Part shown: piece by piece, positions 1 through 6,633 of the stretch | How positions within the stretch are numbered: the stretch's first letter is position 1 | How the letters are laid out: each line of letters begins with the position of its first letter | From: UBA2253 sp964646985 | GTDB taxonomy: Bacteria > Bacillota_I > Bacilli_A > ML615J-28 > CAG-698 | DNA: 10,060 nt | Assembly (NCBI GenBank): GCA_964646985.1 | Contig: CAZYFI010000047.1 | Coordinates: 1 to 10,060, forward strand | Reading direction: 5' to 3' | The notes under the pieces: model-generated | Databases searched by the model: none | Seen by the model: only the letters and a program-made list of their open reading frames with translations | What the model was told of the DNA's origin: nothing | Position numbers and translations under genes: made by a program

Positions 1-103
1 ATTAATAAACACTCATATCTTTTTAGTGTCTACTAATACTTTACCATTTCAATTAATACCCTTCTTTCTTTTTAAAACAAAATAGAAACATTCCATTTCT
101 TTT

Positions 104-1159
104 TTATACGGAAAATTCAATTTCAGGCAAGCCTTTTTTTGCTTTGCTTTTTTCTTTGCAAAACTCTTTTGCTTTTTTACATAACATCATAGATAATTTC
201 GTTGTGTTGTATTTTCTGTTGCCAATCACATTTGCCAATACGACTATCCCAATTTTTCGTTTCTTTTCTACCAAATAAGATGATCTAAAGCATGAGGTGC
301 CACCTTTATGAAACATATAATTTCCATCAGGATACATGTGCCAACCTAGACCCATTACCATGGGTTTTCGAAAAAATACAACTCGAACATGTTTTTTTTG
401 TGTCAAAGATATAAATTCTGGTCTATTTTGTATTTGCATTTTTATAAATTTAAGTCCATCCTCAATGGTTGCTAATAATGCACCTGCAGGTGCATAAACA
501 TCACCATTATCCCAATGAAGATGATAACGAATTTTATTTCGGTAAAAACTCTCAATATTACGCGTTTGTAAAGAAGCAGGTATTGTATGAAGCAGCCCAA
601 GATCATTTTCTAAAAATTCTTTCATGACTTCATCAAATGGTTTGTTCTTTACTTTTGATATGACTTCTCCTAAAACAGCAGCATTCATATCAGAATAATG
701 ATAAGGATATTTTTTATTCTTCAATTTGATTGCGTTGATTTGTTGATAAAGTTTATCACTTTTTACTCGGTAATACAAATTTTTACGCATGTTTTTGCTT
801 TTCAACAAATATCGCCACACAAATTGAAAAGATAACAAGGGAAAATAACCCGATGTATGCGTGGCCAAACTTATAATAGTCGGATAGATACGTTTTTTTG
901 GAAGATTTAAATATTTATCAATGGAATCTTCTAAAACTATCTTTTTTTCAAACACTAGTTTTGCTAGTAAGCACGATAAATAAACTTTTGAAATAGATCC
1001 GATTTCATATAAATAATCGCTTTTCTCAGGATATTTTTTTGAAAAGATACTAATTTCATCATGAAATGATGTAGTAATCGCAACAGATAAAATTAAATTT
1101 GGTTCTAATTGCATAAATTGCTCAATATATTCTCTTACATCTTCATCTACAAAATTCAT
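104..1159 (-). CDS. Serine hydrolase, beta-lactamase / penicillin-binding-protein fold
   Basis: Numbered from the chosen start, the protein (351 aa) has the family's three active-site elements. These are SxxK as Ser55-Ile-Ser-Lys58 (nucleophile and general base), a Tyr-Ser-Asp motif at 155-157 in the place of YxN, and His284-Lys-Gly286 in the place of KTG/HxG. A His-Thr-Ser-Gly motif near residue 102, typical of the family, is also present. Members act as esterases, D-amino-peptidases or carboxypeptidases; class C beta-lactamases are relatives, but resistance cannot be inferred. There is no signal peptide, so a cytoplasmic location is likely. The C-terminus is Lys-rich. An upstream in-frame ATG at 1207 exists, but the ATG at 1159 has an AAAGGGG Shine-Dalgarno about 6 nt ahead and is preferred. 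It appears monocistronic, with a promoter at 1222-1230. Substrate unknown. Confidence 0.85.
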   Translation of the reverse strand: MNFVDEDVREYIEQFMQLEPNLILSVAITTSFHDEISIFSKKYPEKSDYLYEIGSISKVYLSCLLAKLVFEKKIVLEDSIDKYLNLPKKRIYPTIISLATHTSGYFPLLSFQFVWRYLLKSKNMRKNLYYRVKSDKLYQQINAIKLKNKKYPYHYSDMNAAVLGEVISKVKNKPFDEVMKEFLENDLGLLHTIPASLQTRNIESFYRNKIRYHLHWDNGDVYAPAGALLATIEDGLKFIKMQIQNRPEFISLTQKKHVRVVFFRKPMVMGLGWHMYPDGNYMFHKGGTSCFRSSYLVEKKRKIGIVVLANVIGNRKYNTTKLSMMLCKKAKEFCKEKSKAKKGLPEIEFSV

Positions 1160-1221
1160 GAAAACCCCTTTACCATCTGATATTTTCTTGCACTTATTGT
1201 GTATCACATAAAAGTAACTTT

Positions 1222-1230
1222 AGTATATCA
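1222..1230 (-). promoter_or_regulatory. Extended -10 promoter for the serine hydrolase gene
   Basis: On the minus strand TGATATACT gives an extended -10 (TGn plus TATACT). No good -35 lies 17 nt upstream, which an extended -10 can tolerate. The predicted start near 1215 leaves a leader of about 55 nt before the ATG at 1159. It also leaves too little room for translation from the ATG at 1207. Confidence 0.45.
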
Positions 1231-1273
1231 TAATTCAAAGATTATTTGATTTTTTATTTAGAAGAAATCTTCA

Positions 1274-1303
1274 TAAAAAAAACGACCCAAAAGAGTCGTT
1301 TTT
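1274..1303 (-). terminator. Rho-independent terminator of the zinc-ribbon gene
   Basis: On the minus strand ACGACTC and GGGTCGT form a 7-bp stem (one G-U) with a 4-nt loop, followed by a run of eight T. It begins 13 nt after the zinc-ribbon stop codon. The plus strand also shows a T run after the hairpin, so it may act weakly in both directions. Confidence 0.75.
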
Positions 1304-1315
1304 GATTCACAATAT

Positions 1316-1600
1316 TTATCTAACTTGCGCTTTATAGCAGTCTTGGCAATAAACAGGTTTATCTCCACTTGGTTTAAAAGGCACTGTGGTTTCTTTTCCA
1401 CAACTTGCACAAGTTACAGGGAACATTTCCCTAGGTCCATTATTGCGGTGAGATCTTAACGCTGTTTTGCGAGCTCTACGGCAATCTGGGCATCTTTGTG
1501 GTTCGTTTTGGAATTCTTTTTCTTTGTAAAATTCTTGTTCTCTTTCAGTGAATAAGAACGTTTGTCCACATTCCTTACATGTTAGTTCTTTGTCGGCCAT
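1316..1600 (-). CDS. Two-module zinc-ribbon protein (zf-trcl-like plus CxxC-x17-CxxC)
   Basis: This 94-aa protein has four CxxC knuckles: Cys8/Cys11 with Cys37/Cys40, then Cys64/Cys67 with Cys85/Cys88. The spacing of the second pair is exactly CxxC-x17-CxxC. The N-terminal module with its FxFTExEQ-type segment matches the probable zinc-ribbon family (zf-trcl) common in Firmicutes and Chloroflexi. The C-terminal module carries REMFPVxCxxCG and VPFKP, also typical. Two Zn ions are likely bound. The family's function is unknown; RNA, DNA or ribosome binding is a guess from the basic linker (residues 41-52, RRARK and RSHR). A GGAG site lies 8 nt before the ATG. It is a single gene, closed by the terminator at 1274-1303. 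Confidence 0.85.
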   Translation of the reverse strand: MADKELTCKECGQTFLFTEREQEFYKEKEFQNEPQRCPDCRRARKTALRSHRNNGPREMFPVTCASCGKETTVPFKPSGDKPVYCQDCYKAQVR

Positions 1601-1713
1601 GATATTTTCTCCATTTCTTAATAGAATCCTTCTTTTTGATAGTCCAATTAAATATTTTTGAGCAAAGAAGACTTCCTTGAATGATTATACCACTTAATTC
1701 CAATAAACACAAG

Positions 1714-1739
1714 AAAAGAAAAATAATATATTTTCTTTT
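1714..1739. repeat. AT-only inverted repeat downstream of the lipoprotein gene
   Basis: AAAAGAAAA (1714-1722) and TTTTCTTTT (1731-1739) are perfect complements around an 8-nt AT loop, with extra T on the plus-strand side. A second small palindrome, TATTAA-tgtg-TTAATA, sits at 1742-1757. The pair lies between the lipoprotein stop (1776) and the zinc-ribbon promoter region. It could be a weak transcription end, but the stem lacks GC and the minus-strand T tail is poor. Confidence 0.3.
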
Positions 1740-1775
1740 TTTATTAATGTGTTAATAAAATCTTCCTAGCCATTA

Positions 1776-2468
1776 TCATTCCTGAAAATAAATATCAAAT
1801 GTTACAAAGACATCGTTTTTTTGACCCAAAGAAAACAAAGAAACCAATTGTTCATAGGTTACATTATCTGGATGAATGTAAATGGTATTTGTATACCAAG
1901 TATACGCCAAATCAAGTTGATCAATTCCGTATTCAATGATTTTTGCTTTGGTATAAGCAATTGTCTCTTCATTGACCAAAACAGGTTCCACAGGATTTTT
2001 AATGGTAATCATAATACTTTGATAATGTCCTAAATTCATATAAAGAAGAAATAGATTGTTCAAATCTTCAATAACTACATAATCAAGAGTGATTCTAACA
2101 TCAGGCATTTTTATTGTTGGCATCCAAATATCATCAATAGGATCTCCTGGAAAAGGTAAATCCTCATCTTCTGGGTCATCTCCTTCGTCAGGATTGGATG
2201 GTTGTTCTGGATCATCGCCCTCTTCTGGATTTGGTTGTTCTGGATCATCACCTTCTTCAGGATTTGGTTGTTCTTCTGGTTTTTCACCATCATCCAAATC
2301 ACCATTTGGCAAGTGAAATTCTTCTTCAGAACTTGTTCCCTCATCTTCAAGATCTATTTCGCTATCATTTGCAGTCTCTAACTCATCTACCAATTCAACT
2401 GCATTCGTGCAGCCAAACAATAAAAAAGCCAATAAAAATAAAAACATCGTTTTTACAAAATTCTTCAT
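1776..2468 (-). CDS. Lipoprotein with acidic Pro/Glu/Gly/Asp repeat
   Basis: This 230-aa precursor begins with a short basic N-terminus, a hydrophobic stretch and a lipobox ending Leu-Phe-Gly-Cys20. It should therefore be cleaved before Cys20 by signal peptidase II and tethered to the outer face of the membrane. Residues 21-65 are very acidic. Residues 66-101 form a repeat of about 11 residues (EQPNPEEGDDP-like, three to four copies) that probably acts as an extended stalk. Residues 120-230 look like a compact alpha/beta domain of unknown family. An AAGGTG Shine-Dalgarno lies 5 nt before the ATG, and the stop is TGA. It follows the riboswitch-linked reading frame by about 155 nt, so read-through cotranscription is possible but not shown. 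The mature domain is not recognised. Confidence 0.8.
   Translation of the reverse strand: MKNFVKTMFLFLLAFLLFGCTNAVELVDELETANDSEIDLEDEGTSSEEEFHLPNGDLDDGEKPEEQPNPEEGDDPEQPNPEEGDDPEQPSNPDEGDDPEDEDLPFPGDPIDDIWMPTIKMPDVRITLDYVVIEDLNNLFLLYMNLGHYQSIMITIKNPVEPVLVNEETIAYTKAKIIEYGIDQLDLAYTWYTNTIYIHPDNVTYEQLVSLFSLGQKNDVFVTFDIYFQE
2200..2265 (-). repeat. Two near-identical 33-nt tandem repeats in the lipoprotein gene
   Basis: Units 2200-2232 and 2233-2265 differ at only a few positions (for example gcc/acc, ccc/cct). A partial copy starts at 2266 and a diverged, slightly longer copy lies around 2164-2199. Each unit encodes 11 residues of the acidic stalk. Because the unit is a multiple of three, gain or loss of a copy changes stalk length but keeps the frame. 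Confidence 0.8.
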
Positions 2469-2622
2469 TTTTTCACCTTATTGTTTTTCTTTCTACTTAT
2501 AATACGAATTAAACCATCAATATATTGGAACTTTTAAAAGATTAATCATAATATTGAAAACGATAAATAATCGGAAATTATTCTAAAAAAGGGTGCACGT
2601 TCATTCTATTTAGATAACCTAA

Positions 2623-2727
2623 TCAATTCTTTCTTAAATAATGATTAGCAATGGTTTCCATATTGATAACATCGCTATCATCTAAATCAACAATGCCTTC
2701 CTTTTTGCGTTTCCATGTTTTTATCAC
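2623..2727 (-). pseudogene. Downstream half of an interrupted small reading frame (34 codons)
   Basis: Directly after the TAA at 2728-2730 the same frame stays open from a GTG codon for 34 codons and ends at TGA (2623-2625). It encodes a basic start (IKTWKRKKEG) and then an acidic segment (IVDLDDSDV) and a helical end (NMETIANHYLRKN). Codon use resembles neighbouring genes. No separate Shine-Dalgarno is visible apart from any coupling at the stop. The simplest reading is that this is the former C-terminus of the gene at 2728-2937, cut off by one nonsense change. It could instead be an independent GTG-started peptide. Confidence 0.45.
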
Positions 2728-2937
2728 TTAAATTCTTGTTTTAACTGTATCTTCTTCATTGGGATCATATACAATAATATAAGCCGTTTTATTCACGTTC
2801 ATACTATCCAATGCAAAAAAAACAACAGTATCTAATATGCGGTTGATAGGGGCATACATACTCGTTTCTTGGGGAATAATCGTTAACTCATTTTGATGAT
2901 TTATTTTTAATAGCCATTTTGTAATTGTATTTTTCAT
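2728..2937 (-). CDS. Small unrecognised protein downstream of the SAM riboswitch
   Basis: The frame encodes 69 aa with no signal peptide. A central hydrophobic patch (ILDTVVFFALDSM, about residues 33-45) is followed by an AYIIVYDPNEED strand-like stretch, so it is probably a small cytoplasmic alpha/beta protein or a fragment of one. I do not recognise the family. The ATG lies 20 nt after the riboswitch terminator, so expression should fall when SAM is plentiful; by analogy with other SAM-I targets a link to methionine, SAM or sulphur metabolism is possible. The ribosome-binding site is weak (AAAGAAAGA, 5 nt before TAAATG's ATG). The frame continues past the TAA for 34 more codons, suggesting a truncated gene of about 104 codons. 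Confidence 0.55.
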   Translation of the reverse strand: MKNTITKWLLKINHQNELTIIPQETSMYAPINRILDTVVFFALDSMNVNKTAYIIVYDPNEEDTVKTRI

Positions 2938-2956
2938 TTAGTCTTTCTTTCTACCA

Positions 2957-2989
2957 AAAAAAGAAAAACGCCATCGATCATGATGGCGT
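2957..2989 (-). terminator. Intrinsic terminator of the SAM riboswitch expression platform
   Basis: On the minus strand ACGCCATC (2989 to 2982) and GATGGCGT (2975 to 2968) form a perfect 8-bp stem with a 6-nt loop, followed by TTTTTC and more T. The 5' arm can instead pair with an identical GATGGCGT copy at 3017 to 3010 inside the aptamer. The two pairings are mutually exclusive. Confidence 0.85.
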
Positions 2990-3092
2990 CATATCCGTGC
3001 ACTAATAATACGCCATCATTCAAGCATTAGCACCTTACCAAAGGCAGGTTGCTGAAAGGTCGTAGAGCTTGTCTCTCGCTTTCTCTTTATGG
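2990..3092 (-). promoter_or_regulatory. SAM-I (S-box) riboswitch aptamer
   Basis: Read on the minus strand, the element follows the SAM-I core in order. It has AAAGAGA after a short P1 5' strand (CATA). P2 is GAAAG/CTTTC, enclosing a GAGAGACAAGCTCTACGA segment equivalent to the GAGGGACxGGCCCGAxGA consensus. CAGCAACC follows at 3054 to 3047, then a short P3 (TGCC-ttt-GGTA), the diagnostic AAGGTGCTAA (3036 to 3027), a loose P4, GGATATG, and the P1 3' strand TATG. SAM-I riboswitches bind S-adenosylmethionine and stabilise P1, favouring termination. P1 and P4 are weaker and P3 is shorter than in textbook examples. The predicted transcription start coincides with the aptamer's first bases. The controlled frame is at 2728-2937. 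Confidence 0.85.
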
Positions 3093-3099
3093 TTTCTTA

Positions 3100-3128
3100 A
3101 TGGTATCACAAGTTTTTTAAAAACTCAA
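3100..3128 (-). promoter_or_regulatory. Promoter of the SAM riboswitch transcript
   Basis: TTGAGT (-35, 3128 to 3123) is followed after 17 nt by TACCAT (-10, 3105 to 3100), with TG one base before it (extended -10). Transcription would start near 3093, exactly where the aptamer begins, which supports the assignment. Confidence 0.5.
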
Positions 3129-3149
3129 ATAATTGAAAAAAACTAATTT

Positions 3150-5153
3150 TTATGGTGAATTATAACTAATGATGAGTGCTAAATCATTAGGATTTAATTC
3201 TGCAGAAATAAAACGATCCGTAGTTGTCTTTGTTGCTAATAACTGGTTTTGCGTGTCATACACTTGTAAGATGACATTTTTGTTTTGCAAATTAATGATA
3301 TCAAAATAAAAATGATTAGAGTCGGTGATTTGATAAGTCACATTCACAATAAAGGTGTCTACACTGCTAACTTGTTCTCTTGAGATGAATACCTGAATTT
3401 TTTGAGAACTACTTAAACTATAGCCAAACGTGAAATAAGAATATTCATAGGTATCATTCATAACTTGTGTTAATACATCAGCTTTACTTGAAATGATATC
3501 GACATTTTGAATGGCTGAAAGTGTTTCGGTGGTTAATACCGCTGGTAAGTATTTAAAATTAATGCTATAAACTTTATTCCTGTTTCCCCCAGTATAGCCG
3601 ATCACATAAACATAGTAATCAGGTGTTGCGGTCGCTGGATTCACCACAGTCATCGTTCCTGTTTGACTTACTGTAACGGCTGCAAAAGCATTTGCGACAC
3701 TCATTGTACTTGTTGTGCCACTTGTACCAATGCTTGATGCACTAACAGTAGCTCCTCCGGTGTAGGAAACAACATAATTACCAGTAGTTCCAGTAATGGT
3801 AAAACCACCTCGATAATAAGACAACTGTTGGCCTCCTGAAGAATAACTTCCAGTGATCTCACCTAAATTATATGGGTTTGCAGTTGGCTTCACAAAAAGC
3901 AAAAAGGCATTAAAATAATTGTTTTGTACAAAAGTAGAATTAATGGCTGGTGTGCTGGGAAATTTGTTAGAAGCACCTGACATAGAAAATTGGGCAGTCC
4001 CATAATTTTCCACGGTAACCAAACCCACCATGTCAATGTTTTCTCGAGAATAATAGGAACCATTTGCTGTAATAGGATTCCCATCAGCTACTAATTTGTC
4101 ATATAGAAAAGCAGGATTGGTGTCTGCTGCATTTTCAGAAACACGAATCGTAGATAGAGAATAATTATGTTGTGCCTTTGTACTTAGCGAACTACCAATT
4201 AACTGAATATTTTGTTGCAAAGCATCGCTTAAACGCAATTGTACATTGCTGGTATTTCGATAAGGGACTCCATCTTTATTGAAAATATATAGGTTTTTTT
4301 TAAGTGGATCCGTCAGATTTCCATATTCTGTTTTCGCATAACTTAATGCTGTATAAGTTGATGCAGCATCAAGAGTAAAACTATAAGCATCCCTTGGACC
4401 TCCAGCGATAATGCCAGCATCACTTTCATTAAAGCCAATTAAACCATATTGTGAACGATTTAAGTCTAAATTTGTCAAACTGTCAATGGTTGGATCAACA
4501 ACAAAAACTTGATCAATGGTTGCATTCATTCCTAAATGCCCCACAAGGTACCCAGTAGCACGATTTTTAATCATATTATTGTGAACATGAAAATCAGGAT
4601 TCGTGCTTGCTAATGTTTGTGGGTTTGAATAAATCTTTGGTGATTCAATAAACAGATTCATGATGATTGCTTGTCCAACAAGAGGTGTATTTCTTTCAAC
4701 ATACCCAAATACCCCAATATCTTGGTCTAGCGAACCATCAATTTGAATATTTTTTAATGTAGAATAGTTTCCATCAAAAACACCTGAAAATGGATATTGA
4801 TGATTTCCCACAGGATCAAATAATTGATAAACTGTAGATACATTTTCACCGAGAAAATCGATTTCTATTGAATACCCTGTAATCGGGTCAGATACCTCAA
4901 AATAATAAATTCGATCTTCAAAAATTCCTAGTTCTTGTAATCTACTTAAATTAAACATGTGTTCAGGTTTTGCAATTACAAAAGGATCTTCAGCTGTTCC
5001 TGTACCTTTTGCAAAATATCTTGTTTTTGTACTTCCAATGATCATTTTATCAATGCTTATGGAATTATCAAACCAAGCATAAGATATGACAAATAGACCA
5101 ATTAGAAATAAAAACACAGAAGAGAGGATGAAGATAGCACTTCTATTTTTCAT
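3150..5153 (-). CDS. Large exported surface protein with Ala-Trp-Phe signal motif and GLUG-like repeats
   Basis: This 667-aa protein begins MKNRS, followed by a hydrophobic segment (residues 6-26) that ends Ser-Tyr-Ala-Trp-Phe-Asp. This resembles the TasA/SipW-type signal peptides that end in an A-Y/W-F-S/T/D motif. Residues 49-75 (GTGTAEDPFVIAKPEHMFNLSRLQ) and 120-160 (FSGVFDGNYSTLKNI, then GVFGYVE) match the start and repeats of GLUG-type beta-helical surface proteins. Residues about 430-500 are rich in Gly, Ser and Thr; the C-terminal part is predicted beta-rich. No LPxTG or other C-terminal anchor is seen, so it is secreted or held by its N-terminus. Its ATG overlaps the upstream gene's TGA (ATGA, 4 nt), so the two are translationally coupled. 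Adhesion or a matrix/fibre role is inference. Confidence 0.75.
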   Translation of the reverse strand: MKNRSAIFILSSVFLFLIGLFVISYAWFDNSISIDKMIIGSTKTRYFAKGTGTAEDPFVIAKPEHMFNLSRLQELGIFEDRIYYFEVSDPITGYSIEIDFLGENVSTVYQLFDPVGNHQYPFSGVFDGNYSTLKNIQIDGSLDQDIGVFGYVERNTPLVGQAIIMNLFIESPKIYSNPQTLASTNPDFHVHNNMIKNRATGYLVGHLGMNATIDQVFVVDPTIDSLTNLDLNRSQYGLIGFNESDAGIIAGGPRDAYSFTLDAASTYTALSYAKTEYGNLTDPLKKNLYIFNKDGVPYRNTSNVQLRLSDALQQNIQLIGSSLSTKAQHNYSLSTIRVSENAADTNPAFLYDKLVADGNPITANGSYYSRENIDMVGLVTVENYGTAQFSMSGASNKFPSTPAINSTFVQNNYFNAFLLFVKPTANPYNLGEITGSYSSGGQQLSYYRGGFTITGTTGNYVVSYTGGATVSASSIGTSGTTSTMSVANAFAAVTVSQTGTMTVVNPATATPDYYVYVIGYTGGNRNKVYSINFKYLPAVLTTETLSAIQNVDIISSKADVLTQVMNDTYEYSYFTFGYSLSSSQKIQVFISREQVSSVDTFIVNVTYQITDSNHFYFDIINLQNKNVILQVYDTQNQLLATKTTTDRFISAELNPNDLALIISYNSP

Positions 5154-5959
5154 GATGGACCTCCACTTAAGGAAATTCGTAAGTCTTGAAAAAAGTATAT
5201 TGAATTGTTATCAGCGTCAAAATTGAAAGATACATTTTCAATAGACAAAATATCTTCAATCTTATCTTCTAGATAATTTAAACTAAAATACAAATAAATG
5301 TCATTAGAAGCATCATTTGGAAATACAACAGAATCAAATGTCAGCATTGATTGATAAACATCAGAAGTATCATAAAAAGTATATTCTGGTTGGTTCAAAA
5401 ATGCAGTCATTAAATCATGATATAGATTGTTACCAAGCGGATTGCTTGCAAAATTATCCGTTACTAACATTTGTGAGTAAATGACTTCACTCAAATAATA
5501 CGGTCTTGATGTCCAAGGCTGTACTTCTTGTATTGCATCATTCGCCAAAGAAGGAATAGATTTGAGTCTAGGAATAACGGTTGTATCTTGGTCAAAACCA
5601 TATTCGATATACAATTCTACAAACACGTGATTATTGATGTTATTTTCAGGGATCAAAGAATCATAGGCATTAATCATAATTTCATTTAAGGATTGAACGG
5701 TTGCAGATGGCGCAACCCATGAGCTAGTATTAACGTCAAAAACGGAAAACGTATTGGATGATTGCTCATACTTATATACATCTTCCGGAGTATAGATAAT
5801 ATAACGATAACTATTGACAAACCCTTCACTGACACCAATATCGATGTCACTGGTATTCGCATCTTTGCTTAATGTAAACCAAGCCAAACTGACGGTTAAC
5901 AAAGCAAATGCTGAAATGACCAGCTGCAAGAAGGATAGTGCAGTAAGCCGTTTCCCCAC
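5150..5959 (-). CDS. Exported protein with Ala-Trp-Phe signal motif, first gene of a coupled pair
   Basis: This 269-aa protein has a basic start (MGKR), a hydrophobic segment at residues 8-26 and then Leu-Ala-Trp-Phe-Thr-Leu-Ser. That layout parallels TasA/camelysin-like precursors cleaved by the dedicated signal peptidase SipW; the rest of the protein is not recognised. The remainder is acidic, rich in Asp, Asn, Ser and Tyr, low in Cys and probably beta-rich and extracellular. The start is GTG with a GGGGTG Shine-Dalgarno about 5 nt ahead; the out-of-frame ATG inside that site is not used. It overlaps the 667-aa gene by 4 nt and shares its motif, suggesting that the two products are exported and work together. 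No SipW-like peptidase lies in this window. Confidence 0.75.
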   Translation of the reverse strand: MGKRLTALSFLQLVISAFALLTVSLAWFTLSKDANTSDIDIGVSEGFVNSYRYIIYTPEDVYKYEQSSNTFSVFDVNTSSWVAPSATVQSLNEIMINAYDSLIPENNINNHVFVELYIEYGFDQDTTVIPRLKSIPSLANDAIQEVQPWTSRPYYLSEVIYSQMLVTDNFASNPLGNNLYHDLMTAFLNQPEYTFYDTSDVYQSMLTFDSVVFPNDASNDIYLYFSLNYLEDKIEDILSIENVSFNFDADNNSIYFFQDLRISLSGGPS

Positions 5960-6001
5960 AAAAGCACCCCATTAAATTTTTTTATTACTACTATATATTT
6001 T

Positions 6002-6030
6002 ATAATAACATATCGTTTTTTTTTAAGCAA
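6002..6030 (-). promoter_or_regulatory. Candidate promoter of the Ala-Trp-Phe gene pair
   Basis: TTGCTT (6030 to 6025) lies 17 nt from TATTAT (6007 to 6002), including an A9 tract in the spacer. The -35 is weak (three of six). Transcription would start near 5994, leaving a leader of about 35 nt before the GTG. Confidence 0.4.
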
Positions 6031-6061
6031 GTTACATGCACCCAAAAAAGGTTGAAAAAAA

Positions 6062-6138
6062 TCAATGTCTTAAAATTTTTTCCATCGGTTTTCCTTTCGC
6101 AAGTTCATCAATCAACTTATCTAAATAACGTATTTTTT
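6062..6138 (-). pseudogene. Out-of-frame C-terminal tail of the DUF2200 gene
   Basis: In the frame reached by slipping back one base at the A6 run (6138 to 6133), the DNA reads IRYLDKLIDELAKGKPMEKIL, then Arg-His and TGA at 6062-6064. This is the usual end of DUF2200 proteins, right where the main frame leaves the family and hits TAG at 6121. The family normally has six bases between the Met codon and the Ile codon here, but only five are present after allowing for frame. The sequence is intact apart from the single-base change. Confidence 0.8.
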
Positions 6139-6411
6139 CATCAATGGATCTTCAATGTTTTCTACTCTAACATTACAAATCGTTCCTGTAATGAGTTTGG
6201 AATTCTGATTAAAATGGATGGCTTGATGAAAAAAAGTCTTGATATCAACTTGCTTCTCTAATTGATCACATAACTCATCTTTGCTATACCCCGTCAGCCA
6301 ACAAATGATGTTATCTACATCCATTTTTGTTTTGCCTTTTTTTTCTGCTTTCGCAATATACATAGGATAAAGTTTTGCAAAAGACATTTGATATAATTTT
6401 TCGTTATTCAT
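6121..6411 (-). CDS. DUF2200 family protein, C-terminus lost by frameshift
   Basis: The 96-aa frame matches DUF2200 (PF09966) along its whole length. It contains YxMSFAKLYPMYIAKAEKKG near the start, DNIICWLTGYSKDEL at about residues 33-47, and LITGTICNVRVENIEDPLM at 73-91. The family is a small cytoplasmic protein of about 115-120 aa with no established function. After Met91 the frame reads KKYVI and stops, while the conserved tail continues in the -1 frame down to 6062. This is a one-base deletion in an A6 run, a sequencing error, or slippage-based recoding. A strong AAGGAG lies 6 nt before the ATG. No close partner gene is evident; the Rieske gene's terminator lies upstream and the Ala-Trp-Phe pair lies downstream. 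Confidence 0.85.
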   Translation of the reverse strand: MNNEKLYQMSFAKLYPMYIAKAEKKGKTKMDVDNIICWLTGYSKDELCDQLEKQVDIKTFFHQAIHFNQNSKLITGTICNVRVENIEDPLMKKYVI

Positions 6412-6533
6412 CTCTTTCTCCTTACATGATTACACAAAAAAATAAAATTTTTTTGATATTTATTAAACGAATATTTCACTTTTTTATGTTATATTTATAT
6501 CATTATTGGAATTATTTTTCATAAATCCATGTA

Positions 6534-6576
6534 AAAATAAAAAAACTTGATATCGATATCATTGCGAAATCAAGTT
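6534..6576 (-). terminator. Rho-independent terminator of the Rieske ferredoxin gene
   Basis: On the minus strand AACTTGAT (6576 to 6569) pairs perfectly with ATCAAGTT (6551 to 6544) around a 17-nt loop, followed by TTTTTTTATTTTT. It lies about 58 nt after the Rieske stop codon. The loop holds a further small palindrome (GATATCGATATC). Confidence 0.65.
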
Positions 6577-6633
6577 GTAAATACTTCATTGAAAGACTTA
6601 ATGATACCAGTATTTTCTTTTATGATTCTCTTC

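Noticed and set aside
6..32. 8-bp inverted repeat TAAACACT / AGTGTCTA downstream of the serine hydrolase gene
   Set aside because: There is no T run on either strand, so it is not a convincing terminator; the gene's transcription end is not identified.
2200..2280. CRISPR-like spacing of repeats
   Set aside because: The repeats are directly adjacent, have no spacers, and encode the protein stalk.
2089..2512. Plus-strand open frames rich in Gly/Ser and His/Leu opposite the lipoprotein gene
   Set aside because: They are mirror products of the 33-nt repeats and acidic codons of the real minus-strand gene, with no ribosome-binding site or family match.
2560..2574. A 14-mer AAACGATAAATAAT shared with the minus strand near 9730
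   Set aside because: In a 10-kb AT-rich sequence one or two such matches are expected by chance.
1776..5152. Mycoplasma-type genetic code (UGA as tryptophan)
   Set aside because: UGA closes several genes exactly where the protein should end or where the next gene starts (1776, 5150), and all tryptophans are UGG.
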